This document shows positions 1 through 8,504 of a stretch of 64,000 bases of DNA, piece by piece (the stretch's first letter is position 1; each line of letters starts with the position of its first letter). Under the pieces are notes generated by a model, which ran no database searches, was not told the origin of the DNA, and saw only the letters and a program-made list of their open reading frames with translations. This DNA comes from Erythrobacter sp. (GTDB taxonomy: Bacteria; Pseudomonadota; Alphaproteobacteria; Sphingomonadales; Sphingomonadaceae), in contig JASBTD010000035.1 in the NCBI GenBank assembly GCA_030148605.1, positions 1-64,000 of the forward strand. The letters are read 5' to 3'. The position numbers and the translations under genes are program-made.

Positions 1-363
1 GCTATTTCAGTCGCAGTTACTGCTTGTTCGAATAAAAAGTATAATAATTGGTCGGAATGCTTTTCTCAAGAGATAAAGTCAAATGGGGATTATAAGCTAA
101 GTTTGATTTATTGTAATTCAAATTATGAAAAGACTAGTGAAGAGAGTGTCGAACTTTCTGCTGTAGGTTTGAATGGTGTCGGCGAGACTGTGAATGTCAG
201 AATGCCAAACGGACAGATTATAAACAATGTGCCCAAGAACATTACTCAGAAAGAGCTTTTACAAGTTTTGTCATCCAGTGGATACAACACAGATTCTCTT
301 CTTGAGCAGAAGAACCCAGCCATAACGAGTAATCCAGATGGAAGTCTGGATTATAATAAATAA
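1..363 (+). CDS. Putative lipoprotein, 5' end outside the window
   Basis: The frame is open from base 1, so the start codon lies to the left; an internal TTG at 103 is not the likely start. The first visible residues (AISVAVTACSNKK) look like the end of a lipoprotein signal peptide with lipobox VTAC, which would place the mature protein on a membrane facing the periplasm. About 110 residues follow. The C-terminal half contains a short motif (MPNGQIINNVPKNITQKEL) of the type PxG..PxxxTxxEL seen in many small envelope and phage-related proteins. The DNA is clearly AT-rich with A/T-ending codons, unlike the GC-rich genes after 3.4 kb, which suggests recent transfer. Family not recognised. Confidence 0.6.
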   Translation, partial: AISVAVTACSNKKYNNWSECFSQEIKSNGDYKLSLIYCNSNYEKTSEESVELSAVGLNGVGETVNVRMPNGQIINNVPKNITQKELLQVLSSSGYNTDSLLEQKNPAITSNPDGSLDYNK

Positions 364-468
364 TTTCAATTTAACAGGGACTTTCCACTTTGAGTCAGTG
401 CATAGCGCAACGAAAAGATTCCGCAGGGAACTCCGCGTTGGCGGGGGAGGAAGCCGAAGGGCTAGGGG

Positions 469-894
469 GTGTACATGGAGAGTTGGCCTAATTGGCTTAG
501 GTGGCTGCTAGCCTTACCAGCTTCTCTGCTGGCGGCTGGGGCGATCCGGCTTTTTTTTCTTTTTCTTGAATGGTCCATATCTGACCGGACTGGCTTTTTC
601 GAAGGTGGGTTCGCTTATCTTCTAACGAGCAATGAAATAGGAAGGCACGCCCTGTCGTTCATTGTCGAGGGTTTTGCATGCTATGGCATGTTCGCGGCCT
701 TTATGCATGTCATTCCCTCTCACCATCAGACTGCTCGCATCGCCTTCCTAAGCGTAGTATTGACACTCCTCTTCTCTCTAATCGGTTTTTCACTGATTTT
801 AGGCACGGGAGAAAGTAAGGATATTGTTGGCATTGTTGGCGGAATGGTAGGCTATTTCTGTTACTATTTCGGCGATGATGACACCTTCAGGTAG
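469..894 (+). CDS. Small integral membrane protein, unknown function
   Basis: A 141-residue protein with about four hydrophobic segments (near residues 11-31, 62-80, 88-112 and 117-136), so an inner-membrane protein. The start is GTG at 469, with ATG at 475 as an alternative; a purine-rich AGGGGG immediately upstream fits the ATG better. It ends in the acidic tail GDDDTFR. It is followed at once by a decayed secreted-protein gene and then by a J-domain membrane protein, all on the same strand. I do not recognise the family; base composition is intermediate between the AT-rich first gene and the core chromosome. Confidence 0.6.
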   Translation: MYMESWPNWLRWLLALPASLLAAGAIRLFFLFLEWSISDRTGFFEGGFAYLLTSNEIGRHALSFIVEGFACYGMFAAFMHVIPSHHQTARIAFLSVVLTLLFSLIGFSLILGTGESKDIVGIVGGMVGYFCYYFGDDDTFR

Positions 895-899
895 CATCA

Positions 900-1320
900 A
901 TGCAACTAACCATTCTCCTAACACTATGCGCCTTGCTTACTTCTGGCATGGCTCAGGCTGCTAATCGTGAAGAATGGTGGGTCGAGTTCGCCCGGGACCA
1001 AGAGCTAGGTGTGGTGTCTTACTATGATGCCGCTCAGTGCGTGAGGTAGATGGCTATCGGCACGTCTGGGCCCGCGATATTTCCTGCGATCCAAAGAAGG
1101 TGTCACAGAAGTAAGGGCGCTCTATCAGGTCGACTGCGGCCCCCGGCTGTGAACGTCATTCAGGCTCCAACTTACCTGCGCAATGGCTGTGTACGGGAGA
1201 TGAACTAGTCGAACGGCTGGATGTGTATTATCGACTGGGCTAGGGATAACCCCGCCATGGATTTACACCGAGCTGTCTGCAGGGCTCTCATACGTTGAGC
1301 ACTGGGAGCAAGGTTAGCGG
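900..1320 (+). pseudogene. Decayed small secreted protein gene
   Basis: ATG at 900 opens a 49-codon frame with a clear signal peptide (MQLTILLTLCALLTSGMAQA) and mature start ANREEWWVEF, stopping at TAG 1047. Protein-like sequence continues in other frames: frame 1043-1111 reads EVDGYRHVWARDISCDPK, frame 1099-1143 reads GVTEVRALYQVDCGPRL, and the frame from about 1144 reads VNVIQAPTYLRNG. Together these give the order W...YYD...VW...DC...YL of small exported proteins of about 150 residues that resemble surface-adhesin-E-like families; that family link is a memory-based guess. At least three frameshifts mean no product can be made. Past about 1200 the coding trace becomes unclear. This accounts for the 458-bp gap between genes. 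Confidence 0.5.
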
Positions 1321-1352
1321 TGGCTAGTAGGCGGTAGCGGGAAGGTTCGGTC

Positions 1353-2429
1353 GTGAGAGATTACTACGAAATCCTAGGGGTATCACCCAACTCCGAAACG
1401 GAGGTCATCACGGCTGCCTACAAGGCCCTGATGAAGAAATACCACCCCGACACCAACAAGTCTGATGATGCCGCGGCGAAGGCTCAAGAGATCAACGAGG
1501 CCTACGAAACACTGAAGGACCCCGAACTTCGCCGCCAGTACGACGAACGGCGGAAGGGAGCAGACCAGAGGCAGGGTAGTTCGGCACCTCGTCCTCCGCC
1601 GAAATCCGACGCCGGGAACGATAGTGGACCGTCGGGAAACATATTCGTCACAAATGACGGCGCCCTGCGTGTCTGGCTTATCTTAGCCTTCTCCTTTGTT
1701 AGTGTGGCACTGTTCTTCGACTCCGTTCATATTTCCCGTTCTGACCCCCTGTGGGTTGCTGACGCACTTGGTGGTGCGCTCGCATCATTCGGGATTGCTT
1801 ACGCGGTTGCTCGATTGTGGAAGGCGCTCAGCGCTCAAGATGTAGATCAAAAGACGCACAGGCTGAGGTGGTTCGGGCTACAAGCACTAGTGCTGGCGCT
1901 GATGATTTATGGGCAGTCTATAGGCAGATCTGAAAAACCTGAAAATGCTGCGCCTATCGCAGCGCGGTCAACCTCTGCAGAAGCTCTTAGACCGCCGATA
2001 GCTACTTCTAACAACACTGGCCCCATAGGTGTGCCAGCGATGGAAGTGACAGAGCCAGAAAACGCCGTGTCTCCTCCGGCCCCAGAGGATTTTGTTGGAA
2101 GATATGCTCACGACGAGATTTTGGGATTCGGATATCTGGACCTACCTATAATAGGCTCGCAATTGGAGAGAATTGTAGGAAGAAATAGGGGAATTGCGGA
2201 AACAGTTTTCGCGGACGCCGTTTCCGGGCCAATAACTCAAAGATTTGGTCAGGTAATCTATCGTGCATGTGAGCCCCACAATTGCGCCGATCATAATTGG
2301 AGCGTCTCATATGATACCCAATCTGGGTCTGTCACACTTTGCTATTTCGTTGAGTGGGATGAAGGCATAATCGCCTATTCAGATTTAGAACAGTCGGTGC
2401 CATTGAGGCCGGGTGAAACCTGCTATTGA
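1353..2429 (+). CDS. Membrane-anchored J-domain protein
   Basis: GTG start, 358 residues. Residues 3-66 form a J-domain with the HPD motif at 31-33 and the usual helix IV (INEAYETLKDPELRRQYD), so it should recruit and stimulate an Hsp70 (DnaK). A Pro/Ser-rich linker follows, then three hydrophobic segments (about 105-125, 133-155 and 172-188), a second low-complexity linker, and a C-terminal domain of about 110 residues (245-358) with four Cys (CEPHNC, TLCYF and a CY end). It lacks the Gly/Phe and zinc regions of DnaJ, so it is a specialised type III J-protein. The C-terminal domain is not recognised. It sits in the accessory segment left of the tRNA. Confidence 0.75.
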   Translation: MRDYYEILGVSPNSETEVITAAYKALMKKYHPDTNKSDDAAAKAQEINEAYETLKDPELRRQYDERRKGADQRQGSSAPRPPPKSDAGNDSGPSGNIFVTNDGALRVWLILAFSFVSVALFFDSVHISRSDPLWVADALGGALASFGIAYAVARLWKALSAQDVDQKTHRLRWFGLQALVLALMIYGQSIGRSEKPENAAPIAARSTSAEALRPPIATSNNTGPIGVPAMEVTEPENAVSPPAPEDFVGRYAHDEILGFGYLDLPIIGSQLERIVGRNRGIAETVFADAVSGPITQRFGQVIYRACEPHNCADHNWSVSYDTQSGSVTLCYFVEWDEGIIAYSDLEQSVPLRPGETCY

Positions 2430-2545
2430 GCGATTGTAGCTCGAGGGGTGCTTTTAGGCCGAAATGCGTGCAACTTCAGCCTATCTCCGGGAACAGGGCT
2501 ATCGTAGGCTGCTTGCAGCTCAGTTTTTTGCTTCTTTAGCCCCCG

Positions 2546-2980
2546 ATGATGCTCTCGCTACTCTTAGCTGCTGCCACCGTAATCCCTGCGGGACAAGAGT
2601 TCACCTGCACACCCACTCGTGTTTGGGATGGAGACGGGCCCATCTGGTGCGAGGAAGGCCCAAGGATCAGGCTTTCAGGCATAGCTACACGCGAGATGGA
2701 CGGAACCTGCCGCAGCAACCAACCTTGCCCTGATGCAAGCGCTGAGGAAGCCCGAGACGCTCTTGTAAGGCTGGTCGGGAGACCCACGGGGCGGAGTCAG
2801 CAGGGGCATGTTCTTGTTACAGGCCCGGCAATGACCTGCATGTCCGTAGGCAGCGTCGTTGGAACCCGCATGGCGGCTTGGTGCACTTCACCTATCGGAG
2901 GCGACCTCTCCTGTGCCATGGTTGCCGAAGGCTGGGCTTTAAGGTGGGAGCGCTACTGGGGGAACCACCGGTGCGATTGA
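2546..2980 (+). CDS. Secreted SNase-like (thermonuclease family) protein
   Basis: 144 residues starting at ATG-ATG (2546/2549) with a short signal peptide (MMLSLLLAAATVIPAG). The mature part has the OB-fold signature of staphylococcal nuclease relatives: TRVWDGDG, RIRLSGIATREMD, then EEARDALVRLVG. Six or more Cys suggest disulphides outside the cytoplasm. It is shorter than true thermonucleases and the catalytic Arg/Glu set is not obvious beyond the E in TREMD, so hydrolysis of nucleic acid is uncertain. The C-terminal part (GDLSCAMVAEGWALRWERYW) matches the Y/W-rich end of the family. Last gene before the tRNA. Confidence 0.7.
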   Translation: MMLSLLLAAATVIPAGQEFTCTPTRVWDGDGPIWCEEGPRIRLSGIATREMDGTCRSNQPCPDASAEEARDALVRLVGRPTGRSQQGHVLVTGPAMTCMSVGSVVGTRMAAWCTSPIGGDLSCAMVAEGWALRWERYWGNHRCD

Positions 2981-3239
2981 TCAGGGCGCCGACTAGCCAC
3001 CGAACTGCTTGCTCCAATCTAAACCCACTCCATCGACCGCGCAGAATTGTATGTATTGAGAAGCGCGGGTCCCATCTGAGCCATATGGGGGGTGCCCCGG
3101 GGGTGGGGTGCAGCTGGTCAGGTTTTCAAAGGGGGTGGGGGGTGTCGAATCGAAGTGGAGTAGCAACCCCTTCTCACGCCCTCTTTTGTGGGAATTTTAC
3201 GGGCAACACGCCCAGATATTAGCTAAGTCATTGAAAACA

Positions 3240-3316
<77 letters not shown>

Positions 3317-3488
3317 GTGGCGCTGACAGCGTCAAGCGAGCGGCGCGCTTAGCAAAGCCTCCGCCCCCCTGCCAGCCGAAAATTGCCGCGCCGCGCGAAG
3401 CGGACCGCGGCGCATGCGCCTCAAGGTAAATGCCACGAGCCCGCGCGTTAGGGATTTGGCAAGCGGCGCGCGCTAGCCCGTTGAGGCA

Positions 3489-3872
3489 ATGGCAAGCCCA
3501 AACCAACCCGAGTCGCTACACAGCGCATCAATGCTCGATTTCGAAGCGCGCTGGCACGCGCTCCATGCTGCCGGGCAAGAAATCGGTGCAATGGCTGCGC
3601 TTGCAGCCGAGCCGCTGGCTGGGCCTATCGAAGAATTCCCACGCCGGATTGCCGAACGCGGCGGGGCGCGCCTCGCATTGGCGCGTGACGGATTGGAAGA
3701 CCTCGACGCCATCCTGCAGCCCGGCCTTGCTGCCTTGCGCATGATTGATGCGCGCGGGCAAGACACGACCGCCCCGGCCCTGGCGCTATGGCGTGAATTC
3801 CATGCCTTGCGCAGTGCCCTGCTCGATCTGGCGCAGCAGCCGCAGCCAAGCGAGACCGAAGCCGCAGTCTGA
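3489..3872 (+). CDS. Conserved-type hypothetical protein, 127 aa
   Basis: A 127-residue cytoplasmic protein, rich in Ala, Leu and Glu and predicted mainly helical, without signal peptide or membrane segment. The ATG at 3489 has no strong ribosome-binding site. Codon use is GC-rich like the core chromosome. It is followed 20 bp later by the mmcB-like gene, so the two may be co-transcribed. No motif allows a function to be proposed. Confidence 0.5.
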   Translation: MASPNQPESLHSASMLDFEARWHALHAAGQEIGAMAALAAEPLAGPIEEFPRRIAERGGARLALARDGLEDLDAILQPGLAALRMIDARGQDTTAPALALWREFHALRSALLDLAQQPQPSETEAAV

Positions 3873-3892
3873 CGCTTGACCGCGTTCGCGCT

Positions 3893-4423
3893 ATGTTCCA
3901 ATCTGGCGGCATGCCGGATTCGATCATTGCCTCACCTGATTCGCCTCTAACCCCCACCGACGGGGCGATAGACGCGCTTGCTGTCGCGCGCGGTGTCGGC
4001 CGCTTGTTCGCGCGCAATGATATCTGGTGCTTGCCAGAAATGCCGCTGCGCAATGGCAGACGCGCTGACTTGATGGGGGTCGACGCCAAGGGGCAGATTG
4101 TCATTGTCGAAATCAAGGTTGCGCGGGCAGATTTGCTGGGTGACAGCAAATGGCCGGATTATCTCGACTTCTGTGATCGCTTCTTCTGGGCCTTGCCACC
4201 CAATCTTGATCGCAGCCCGCTAGAGAACCTGGACTATCGCCCTGACAGCTGCGGGGTGATTGTAGCGGATGGCTATGATGCAGAGATCCTGCGCCCCGCC
4301 CCGTTGCAACCGCTTGCCGCGGCGCGGCGCAAGAAAGAGCTTGAGCGGCTGGCGCGTGCGGCGCTTCGCCGTCACGCCGGGCTGATCGATCCGCATTGCG
4401 CCAAGCTTGCCGGGGCACAATAG
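3893..4423 (+). CDS. mmcB: MmcB-family DNA repair protein
   Basis: 176 residues resembling the MmcB family of alphaproteobacteria, named from Caulobacter work on mitomycin C damage. The core looks like a PD-(D/E)xK nuclease fold: RADLMGVD supplies the Asp, IVIVEIKVARADL supplies the ExK pair, and SKWPDYLDFCDRFFWALP follows. These are the residues expected to bind metal, although nuclease activity is inferred from fold only. The start could be ATG 3893 or ATG 3911 (MPDSIIAS); neither has a good ribosome-binding site. Confidence 0.8.
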   Translation: MFQSGGMPDSIIASPDSPLTPTDGAIDALAVARGVGRLFARNDIWCLPEMPLRNGRRADLMGVDAKGQIVIVEIKVARADLLGDSKWPDYLDFCDRFFWALPPNLDRSPLENLDYRPDSCGVIVADGYDAEILRPAPLQPLAAARRKKELERLARAALRRHAGLIDPHCAKLAGAQ

Positions 4424-4469
4424 CGACATAGCAATCGCCAAGCAGGTCGCGAGGCGTTAACTCAGGGGC

Positions 4470-5189
4470 ATGATCCCCGGACTCGCCTTTGCTGCCATCT
4501 CGATGACGCTGATCGTTGCGCTGCGCTATCTTGCCAGCAGCGGCTTCTTCGCGTGGCTGACGGGCAAGGTGCGGCCGGGCCAGTATGACGGCCAGCGCGC
4601 GCAGATCCGCCGCGAGATCGCGTGGTCGCTGGCTTCAGCTGCGCTTTACGGCGTACCAGCGGGCCTGGCATTCTGGAGCTGGCGGCACCTGGGCTGGACC
4701 GAGATGTACCTCGATCCCTTTGCCTATCCGCTGTGGTATCTGCCGATATCCGCGCTGATCTACCTTATTGCGCATGACACATGGTTTTACTGGACGCACC
4801 GCTTGCTGCATCAGCGGCAATTGTTCCGCATTGCGCATGCAGTGCACCATGCCAGCAAGCCGCCCACAGCATGGACCGCGATGAGCTTTCACCCGTTCGA
4901 GGCGCTCACCGGCGCGGTGGTGATCCCGGCGCTTATATTCCTCGTACCGATCCATTTGGGGATACTGGGCGTGGTCTTGCTGGTGATGACGGTGATGGGC
5001 GTAACCAATCACATGGGGTGGGAAATGTTCCCGCGCTGGCTGGTTCATTCAAGGTTTGGCAATTGGGTGATAACCGCCAGCCATCATGAGCGGCACCACG
5101 AAGAATATCGCTGCAATTACGGGCTCTATTTCCGCTTCTGGGACCGTTTGTGCGGAACCGATCGCGGCTTGACGGAGAAATTCGGATGA
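4470..5189 (+). CDS. Sterol desaturase / fatty acid hydroxylase superfamily protein
   Basis: 239-residue membrane protein with hydrophobic segments near 3-28, 52-72, 86-102 and 145-178. It carries the histidine clusters that bind the diiron centre in this superfamily: H102...H110...H114, HAVHH at 123-127, H141, H181 and HHERHH at 205-210. It should therefore oxidise (hydroxylate or desaturate) a lipid using O2 at the inner membrane. Substrate cannot be told from sequence; sterol, carotenoid and fatty acid enzymes share these motifs. Its stop overlaps the ATG of the next gene (ATGA), indicating translational coupling. Confidence 0.82.
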   Translation: MIPGLAFAAISMTLIVALRYLASSGFFAWLTGKVRPGQYDGQRAQIRREIAWSLASAALYGVPAGLAFWSWRHLGWTEMYLDPFAYPLWYLPISALIYLIAHDTWFYWTHRLLHQRQLFRIAHAVHHASKPPTAWTAMSFHPFEALTGAVVIPALIFLVPIHLGILGVVLLVMTVMGVTNHMGWEMFPRWLVHSRFGNWVITASHHERHHEEYRCNYGLYFRFWDRLCGTDRGLTEKFG

Positions 5190-5629
5190 AACGCGCATCA
5201 GCTTTGGCAATCGCAGCGGGCGCAATCGCGCTGGTGAGCGCAACACCGCCCAAACCGGGCGAGATCGCGATCACGATCACAGAGCTGCGCAATGCGAAGG
5301 GCGTAGTCCGCGCCTGCATGACCACGAATTCGGAGATATTCCCCCGCTGCCGCAAGGATCCCGCCTCGCACCGGGTCGTGGTCCCGGCAGGCGAGAGAGT
5401 CGAACTGGTTTTCTCCGGCGTGAAGCCCGGGCGCTATGCAGTCGCGCTGCTGCATGACGAGAATGACAACGGCAAGGCGGACCGTGTGCTGGGCATGATG
5501 CCCAAGGAAGGCTTTGGATTCTCGCGCGACGCAAAGGTGCAAATGGCACCGCCCAAGTTCGAAGACGCAGCATTCGATTACACCGGTGAGCCCAAAGTGC
5601 TGGCGATCCGCATGCGCTACATGCTGTAA
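5186..5629 (+). CDS. DUF2141 exported protein
   Basis: 147 residues beginning at ATG 5186, which overlaps the TGA of the hydroxylase gene; GGAG sits upstream. A signal peptide (MKRASALAIAAGAIALVSA) is followed by a beta-sandwich-like domain with the DUF2141 pattern: ITELRNAKGVVRACMTTN, FSGVKPGRYAVALLHDENDNG and GFGFSRDA. Members are secreted or periplasmic and of unknown function. Coupling to the hydroxylase suggests a shared role, possibly in envelope lipid handling, but that is a guess. Confidence 0.8.
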   Translation: MKRASALAIAAGAIALVSATPPKPGEIAITITELRNAKGVVRACMTTNSEIFPRCRKDPASHRVVVPAGERVELVFSGVKPGRYAVALLHDENDNGKADRVLGMMPKEGFGFSRDAKVQMAPPKFEDAAFDYTGEPKVLAIRMRYML

Positions 5630-5717
5630 AGTCACGCTTAATTGCCGCTTTCACGAAATCGGTTCGGGGTGACGTCACGACGCTGCGCCGCCCCGCAATC
5701 ACGCTTTTGTTCTGAGC

Positions 5718-5732
5718 TTAACGGTAAGTTTA
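5718..5732. promoter_or_regulatory. CtrA-box-like sequence
   Basis: TTAA-N7-TTTA, one mismatch from the CtrA consensus TTAA-N7-TTAA, lies 55 bp before the start of the PAS-protein gene at 5787. It overlaps a small inverted repeat GGTAA-GT-TTACC (5723-5734). CtrA is a conserved cell-cycle and motility regulator in alphaproteobacteria. One 8-base half-site match is weak evidence. Confidence 0.25.
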
Positions 5733-5786
5733 CCATGGTGCGCCAAAACATCCGCTGAAATGACGTATCAGGGGATAGTTTAGGTC

Positions 5787-7475
5787 ATGGATAGCTTGCG
5801 TGGCAATTTCGATGCGCCGGACTTTACCGACGCTTCGAACGATTACGACCTCCACGATGAGGAAACGGCACGCGATCTGCCGCCAGCTGCCATCGGCCAG
5901 GATGAGCGGCGCATGCAAGTGCGCGCCTATAACCACTGGGCGAGCATGCTGGGCGAGCGCAATTTCCCCTCGATCGAAGAGCTTGATCCGGACAACCTGC
6001 CCGATTTCGGACCCTACAGCGTACTGCTGGACTTCTCGACCGGTATCGAAGATCCGGCGATCCAGTATCTGGGCGAAGAGCTGGCCGGCGAATGCGGCAC
6101 GGACGGTTCGATCACGCGCCTGTCCGACGTGCCCAGCCGCTCGCTGTTGAGCCGGATCACCGATCACTATCTGCAGATCCTTGCCAATCAGGCGCCGATC
6201 GGATTCGAAGCCGAATTCGTGAACCAGCGCGGAGCGACGATCCTTTATCGCGGCATTCTGCTGCCCTATTCGAGCGACAATGACACGATCGATTTCATCT
6301 ACGGCGTGATCAACTGGAAAGAGATGGCAGACGCTGCCGAAGCGGACGAACTGCTGCTGGAGATCGATCAGGCGCTGGATGCCGAGGAAGACGAGCCGGT
6401 CAAGCGTGCCAGCGGCCCGGTGACTGAATGGGCCGACAGCCCCAGCGCGGATAGCGGTGACAGCGATGCGGAATTCGCTGAGCAAGAAACCAAAATCAGC
6501 GACATCGAGCCTGCCACGTCATTTGACGCAATGGATGGCGACGATGCCTTCGACCTGCCAGAGCCCGAATTCGGCGACTATGGGCTGGACGACGACTATG
6601 ACGATGAAGGCGACGAAGAAGACGATGCCGGTTACGACTTCGCTTCGTTGACCGATCACATCGCACCGCCGACCAAGAAAGCAATATCGCTCGATCTGGA
6701 TGATGTGGCTGAAACTGCAGATGTGGATGAGGCAACACAAGCCGAGCCCGAAGAGATCGGCAATTTCGACTTCAACAGCATGTCGTTTGGCCGCAAGGGT
6801 GTGAACGAGCCCGCAGAAGAAGCGGTGCCCGCCGAAGGCGAGCCAGTCCTAGAGGCCGAGCTACCTGAAGATGCCGGGCTGTATGATTATCTCGCGATTG
6901 CGCGCGAAGCCGCACAAGCCGCGCAGGCAAGCGAAGACCGCAGCCGCAAGGCGCTTTACGAAGCCGTAGGCCTGGCGTTCGACTTTTCGATTGCTGCTGA
7001 ACAATCGCCGGAAGACTATTCCGAACTGCTTGCTGAAAGCGGGCTGGAAGTTCAGTCGCGCGCACCGATGACACCGATCGTCAAGCTGGTGTTCGGCGCG
7101 GATTACGACAAGACGCGCCTCACCGAATATGCTGCCGTGCTGAGCTACGCGCAGCGTGTGGGCATCAGCCAGGGCGGCTTGGCCGAATATCTTGGCGGCG
7201 CAGATGGCGGGCTTAAAGGTGTGGTCAATGCCGAGCGTCGCTGGCGCAAGGAACAGGCCGGCAAGGCAGTTGAGCCTGACAATGAAGTGCGCAGTGCGCT
7301 CGCCAGGAAGCTGCGGAAGATTGACCCGCAAGAATTCGCCGAAATCGAAGCGAAGGGCAGCGAGTTCGCGCTGGTGATGATTCGCCGCACGGAAGATGGC
7401 GATGTGGTCATGCTGGGCGAGATCGAGCAGGATATTCCGCTGATCGAACGCGCGGCCCGCAAGCTGGTCGGCTGA
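5787..7475 (+). CDS. PAS-domain protein with long acidic middle region
   Basis: 562 residues, soluble. Residues about 45-175 look like a PAS-type sensory domain: RAYNHWASMLGERNFPSIEEL, YSVLLDFSTGIEDPAIQYLG, then FVNQRGATILYRGILLPYS ending in FIYGVINW. Residues about 190-340 are very rich in Asp and Glu (for example DYGLDDDYDDEGDEEDDA) and probably disordered. The C-terminal 200 residues are helical (YDYLAIAREAAQAAQASEDRSRKALYEAV). No kinase, cyclase or DNA-binding domain is present, so it is probably a sensor or scaffold that acts through a partner. A CtrA-like site lies upstream. Confidence 0.65.
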   Translation: MDSLRGNFDAPDFTDASNDYDLHDEETARDLPPAAIGQDERRMQVRAYNHWASMLGERNFPSIEELDPDNLPDFGPYSVLLDFSTGIEDPAIQYLGEELAGECGTDGSITRLSDVPSRSLLSRITDHYLQILANQAPIGFEAEFVNQRGATILYRGILLPYSSDNDTIDFIYGVINWKEMADAAEADELLLEIDQALDAEEDEPVKRASGPVTEWADSPSADSGDSDAEFAEQETKISDIEPATSFDAMDGDDAFDLPEPEFGDYGLDDDYDDEGDEEDDAGYDFASLTDHIAPPTKKAISLDLDDVAETADVDEATQAEPEEIGNFDFNSMSFGRKGVNEPAEEAVPAEGEPVLEAELPEDAGLYDYLAIAREAAQAAQASEDRSRKALYEAVGLAFDFSIAAEQSPEDYSELLAESGLEVQSRAPMTPIVKLVFGADYDKTRLTEYAAVLSYAQRVGISQGGLAEYLGGADGGLKGVVNAERRWRKEQAGKAVEPDNEVRSALARKLRKIDPQEFAEIEAKGSEFALVMIRRTEDGDVVMLGEIEQDIPLIERAARKLVG

Positions 7476-7550
7476 TCGCGGCTTCCACCGCGCACACCGC
7501 TCAACCTTTTCACGCTAGCCAGTAGCCCTGGCGCGCATTAGGGCGCGCCA

Positions 7551-8495
7551 ATGGCTATTCGGAGACGGCGCGCAGTGATCTGGGCAATCGGAATTATTGT
7601 TGCGACAGCGGCGCTGGCCGGACTGGCGCTGCAGATCGCGATCTGGCGCAATGGCCCGGCTGTGCTTGATGTCGTTGACCGATTCGCTGGCGGGGCTCGT
7701 GATACGCAGATTCTCGCCAAAGTACCGCTGGGCGAATCAGAAGCGCGCAAAGTGCTGGTATTCGGACCCCAACAAAGCAACCCCGCAGAAGCGAAGCGAC
7801 CAGTTCTGCTGTTTGTCCATGGCGGCAGCTGGAACAAGGGCGATCCCGATGACTATGGCTTTGTCGCACGCGCATTCGTGCCGGAAGGCTTTGTTGTCGT
7901 GCTCGCCGGGTATCGCTTGCACCCTGACGCAATCTACCCTGCGATGATGGAAGACACCGCAGCAGCGGTTGCCTGGACGCATGAGAATATCGCCAAATTC
8001 GGCGGCGATCCTGATCATATCGTGCTGGCAGGGCATTCCGCCGGTGCCTACAATGTCGTGATGACCGCGCTTGAGCGGCGCTGGCTTGAAGCGGCCGGTG
8101 CAGGTGATGCGCGCATTGCCGGCGTGGTCGGGCTTGCAGGGCCCTATGATTTCTATCCCTTCGACAGCGAATCAACCGTGGCCTCGTTTGGTCAGGCAGA
8201 CGATCCCGAAGCGACGCAGCCGGTCAATCATGTCAGCGCCGATGCCCCGCCCAAGCTGCTAATCCATGGCGAAAAAGACACGCTGGTGCGACCGCGCAAT
8301 TCGCGCGAGCTGGCGCGCCGATTGCTGGACGCAGGAGCCGAAGTCCAGACCCGCTTCTTCCCGGAGATGGAGCATAATGACCCGTTGCTGGCGCTTGCCA
8401 GCCCGTGGCGGCGGGATCGCACAGTGGTCGATACCATCGCGAAATTTGCACGGGAGCCGCACGCTTCAGTTCCGGTTCAGGACAATATCGGCTAG
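7551..8495 (+). CDS. Alpha/beta hydrolase (HSL-type esterase)
   Basis: 314 residues with an N-terminal membrane anchor or signal (residues 8-31). Oxyanion motif HGGSW starts at H90, the nucleophile elbow GHSAG gives Ser163, and Asp243 (HGEKDTLV) and His275 (EMEHND) complete a triad typical of hormone-sensitive-lipase-like esterases. It should hydrolyse carboxylic esters at or outside the inner membrane; the substrate is unknown. It is followed 9 bp later by an exported M48 protease. Confidence 0.82.
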   Translation: MAIRRRRAVIWAIGIIVATAALAGLALQIAIWRNGPAVLDVVDRFAGGARDTQILAKVPLGESEARKVLVFGPQQSNPAEAKRPVLLFVHGGSWNKGDPDDYGFVARAFVPEGFVVVLAGYRLHPDAIYPAMMEDTAAAVAWTHENIAKFGGDPDHIVLAGHSAGAYNVVMTALERRWLEAAGAGDARIAGVVGLAGPYDFYPFDSESTVASFGQADDPEATQPVNHVSADAPPKLLIHGEKDTLVRPRNSRELARRLLDAGAEVQTRFFPEMEHNDPLLALASPWRRDRTVVDTIAKFAREPHASVPVQDNIG

Positions 8496-8504
8496 CACAG
8501 CGGC

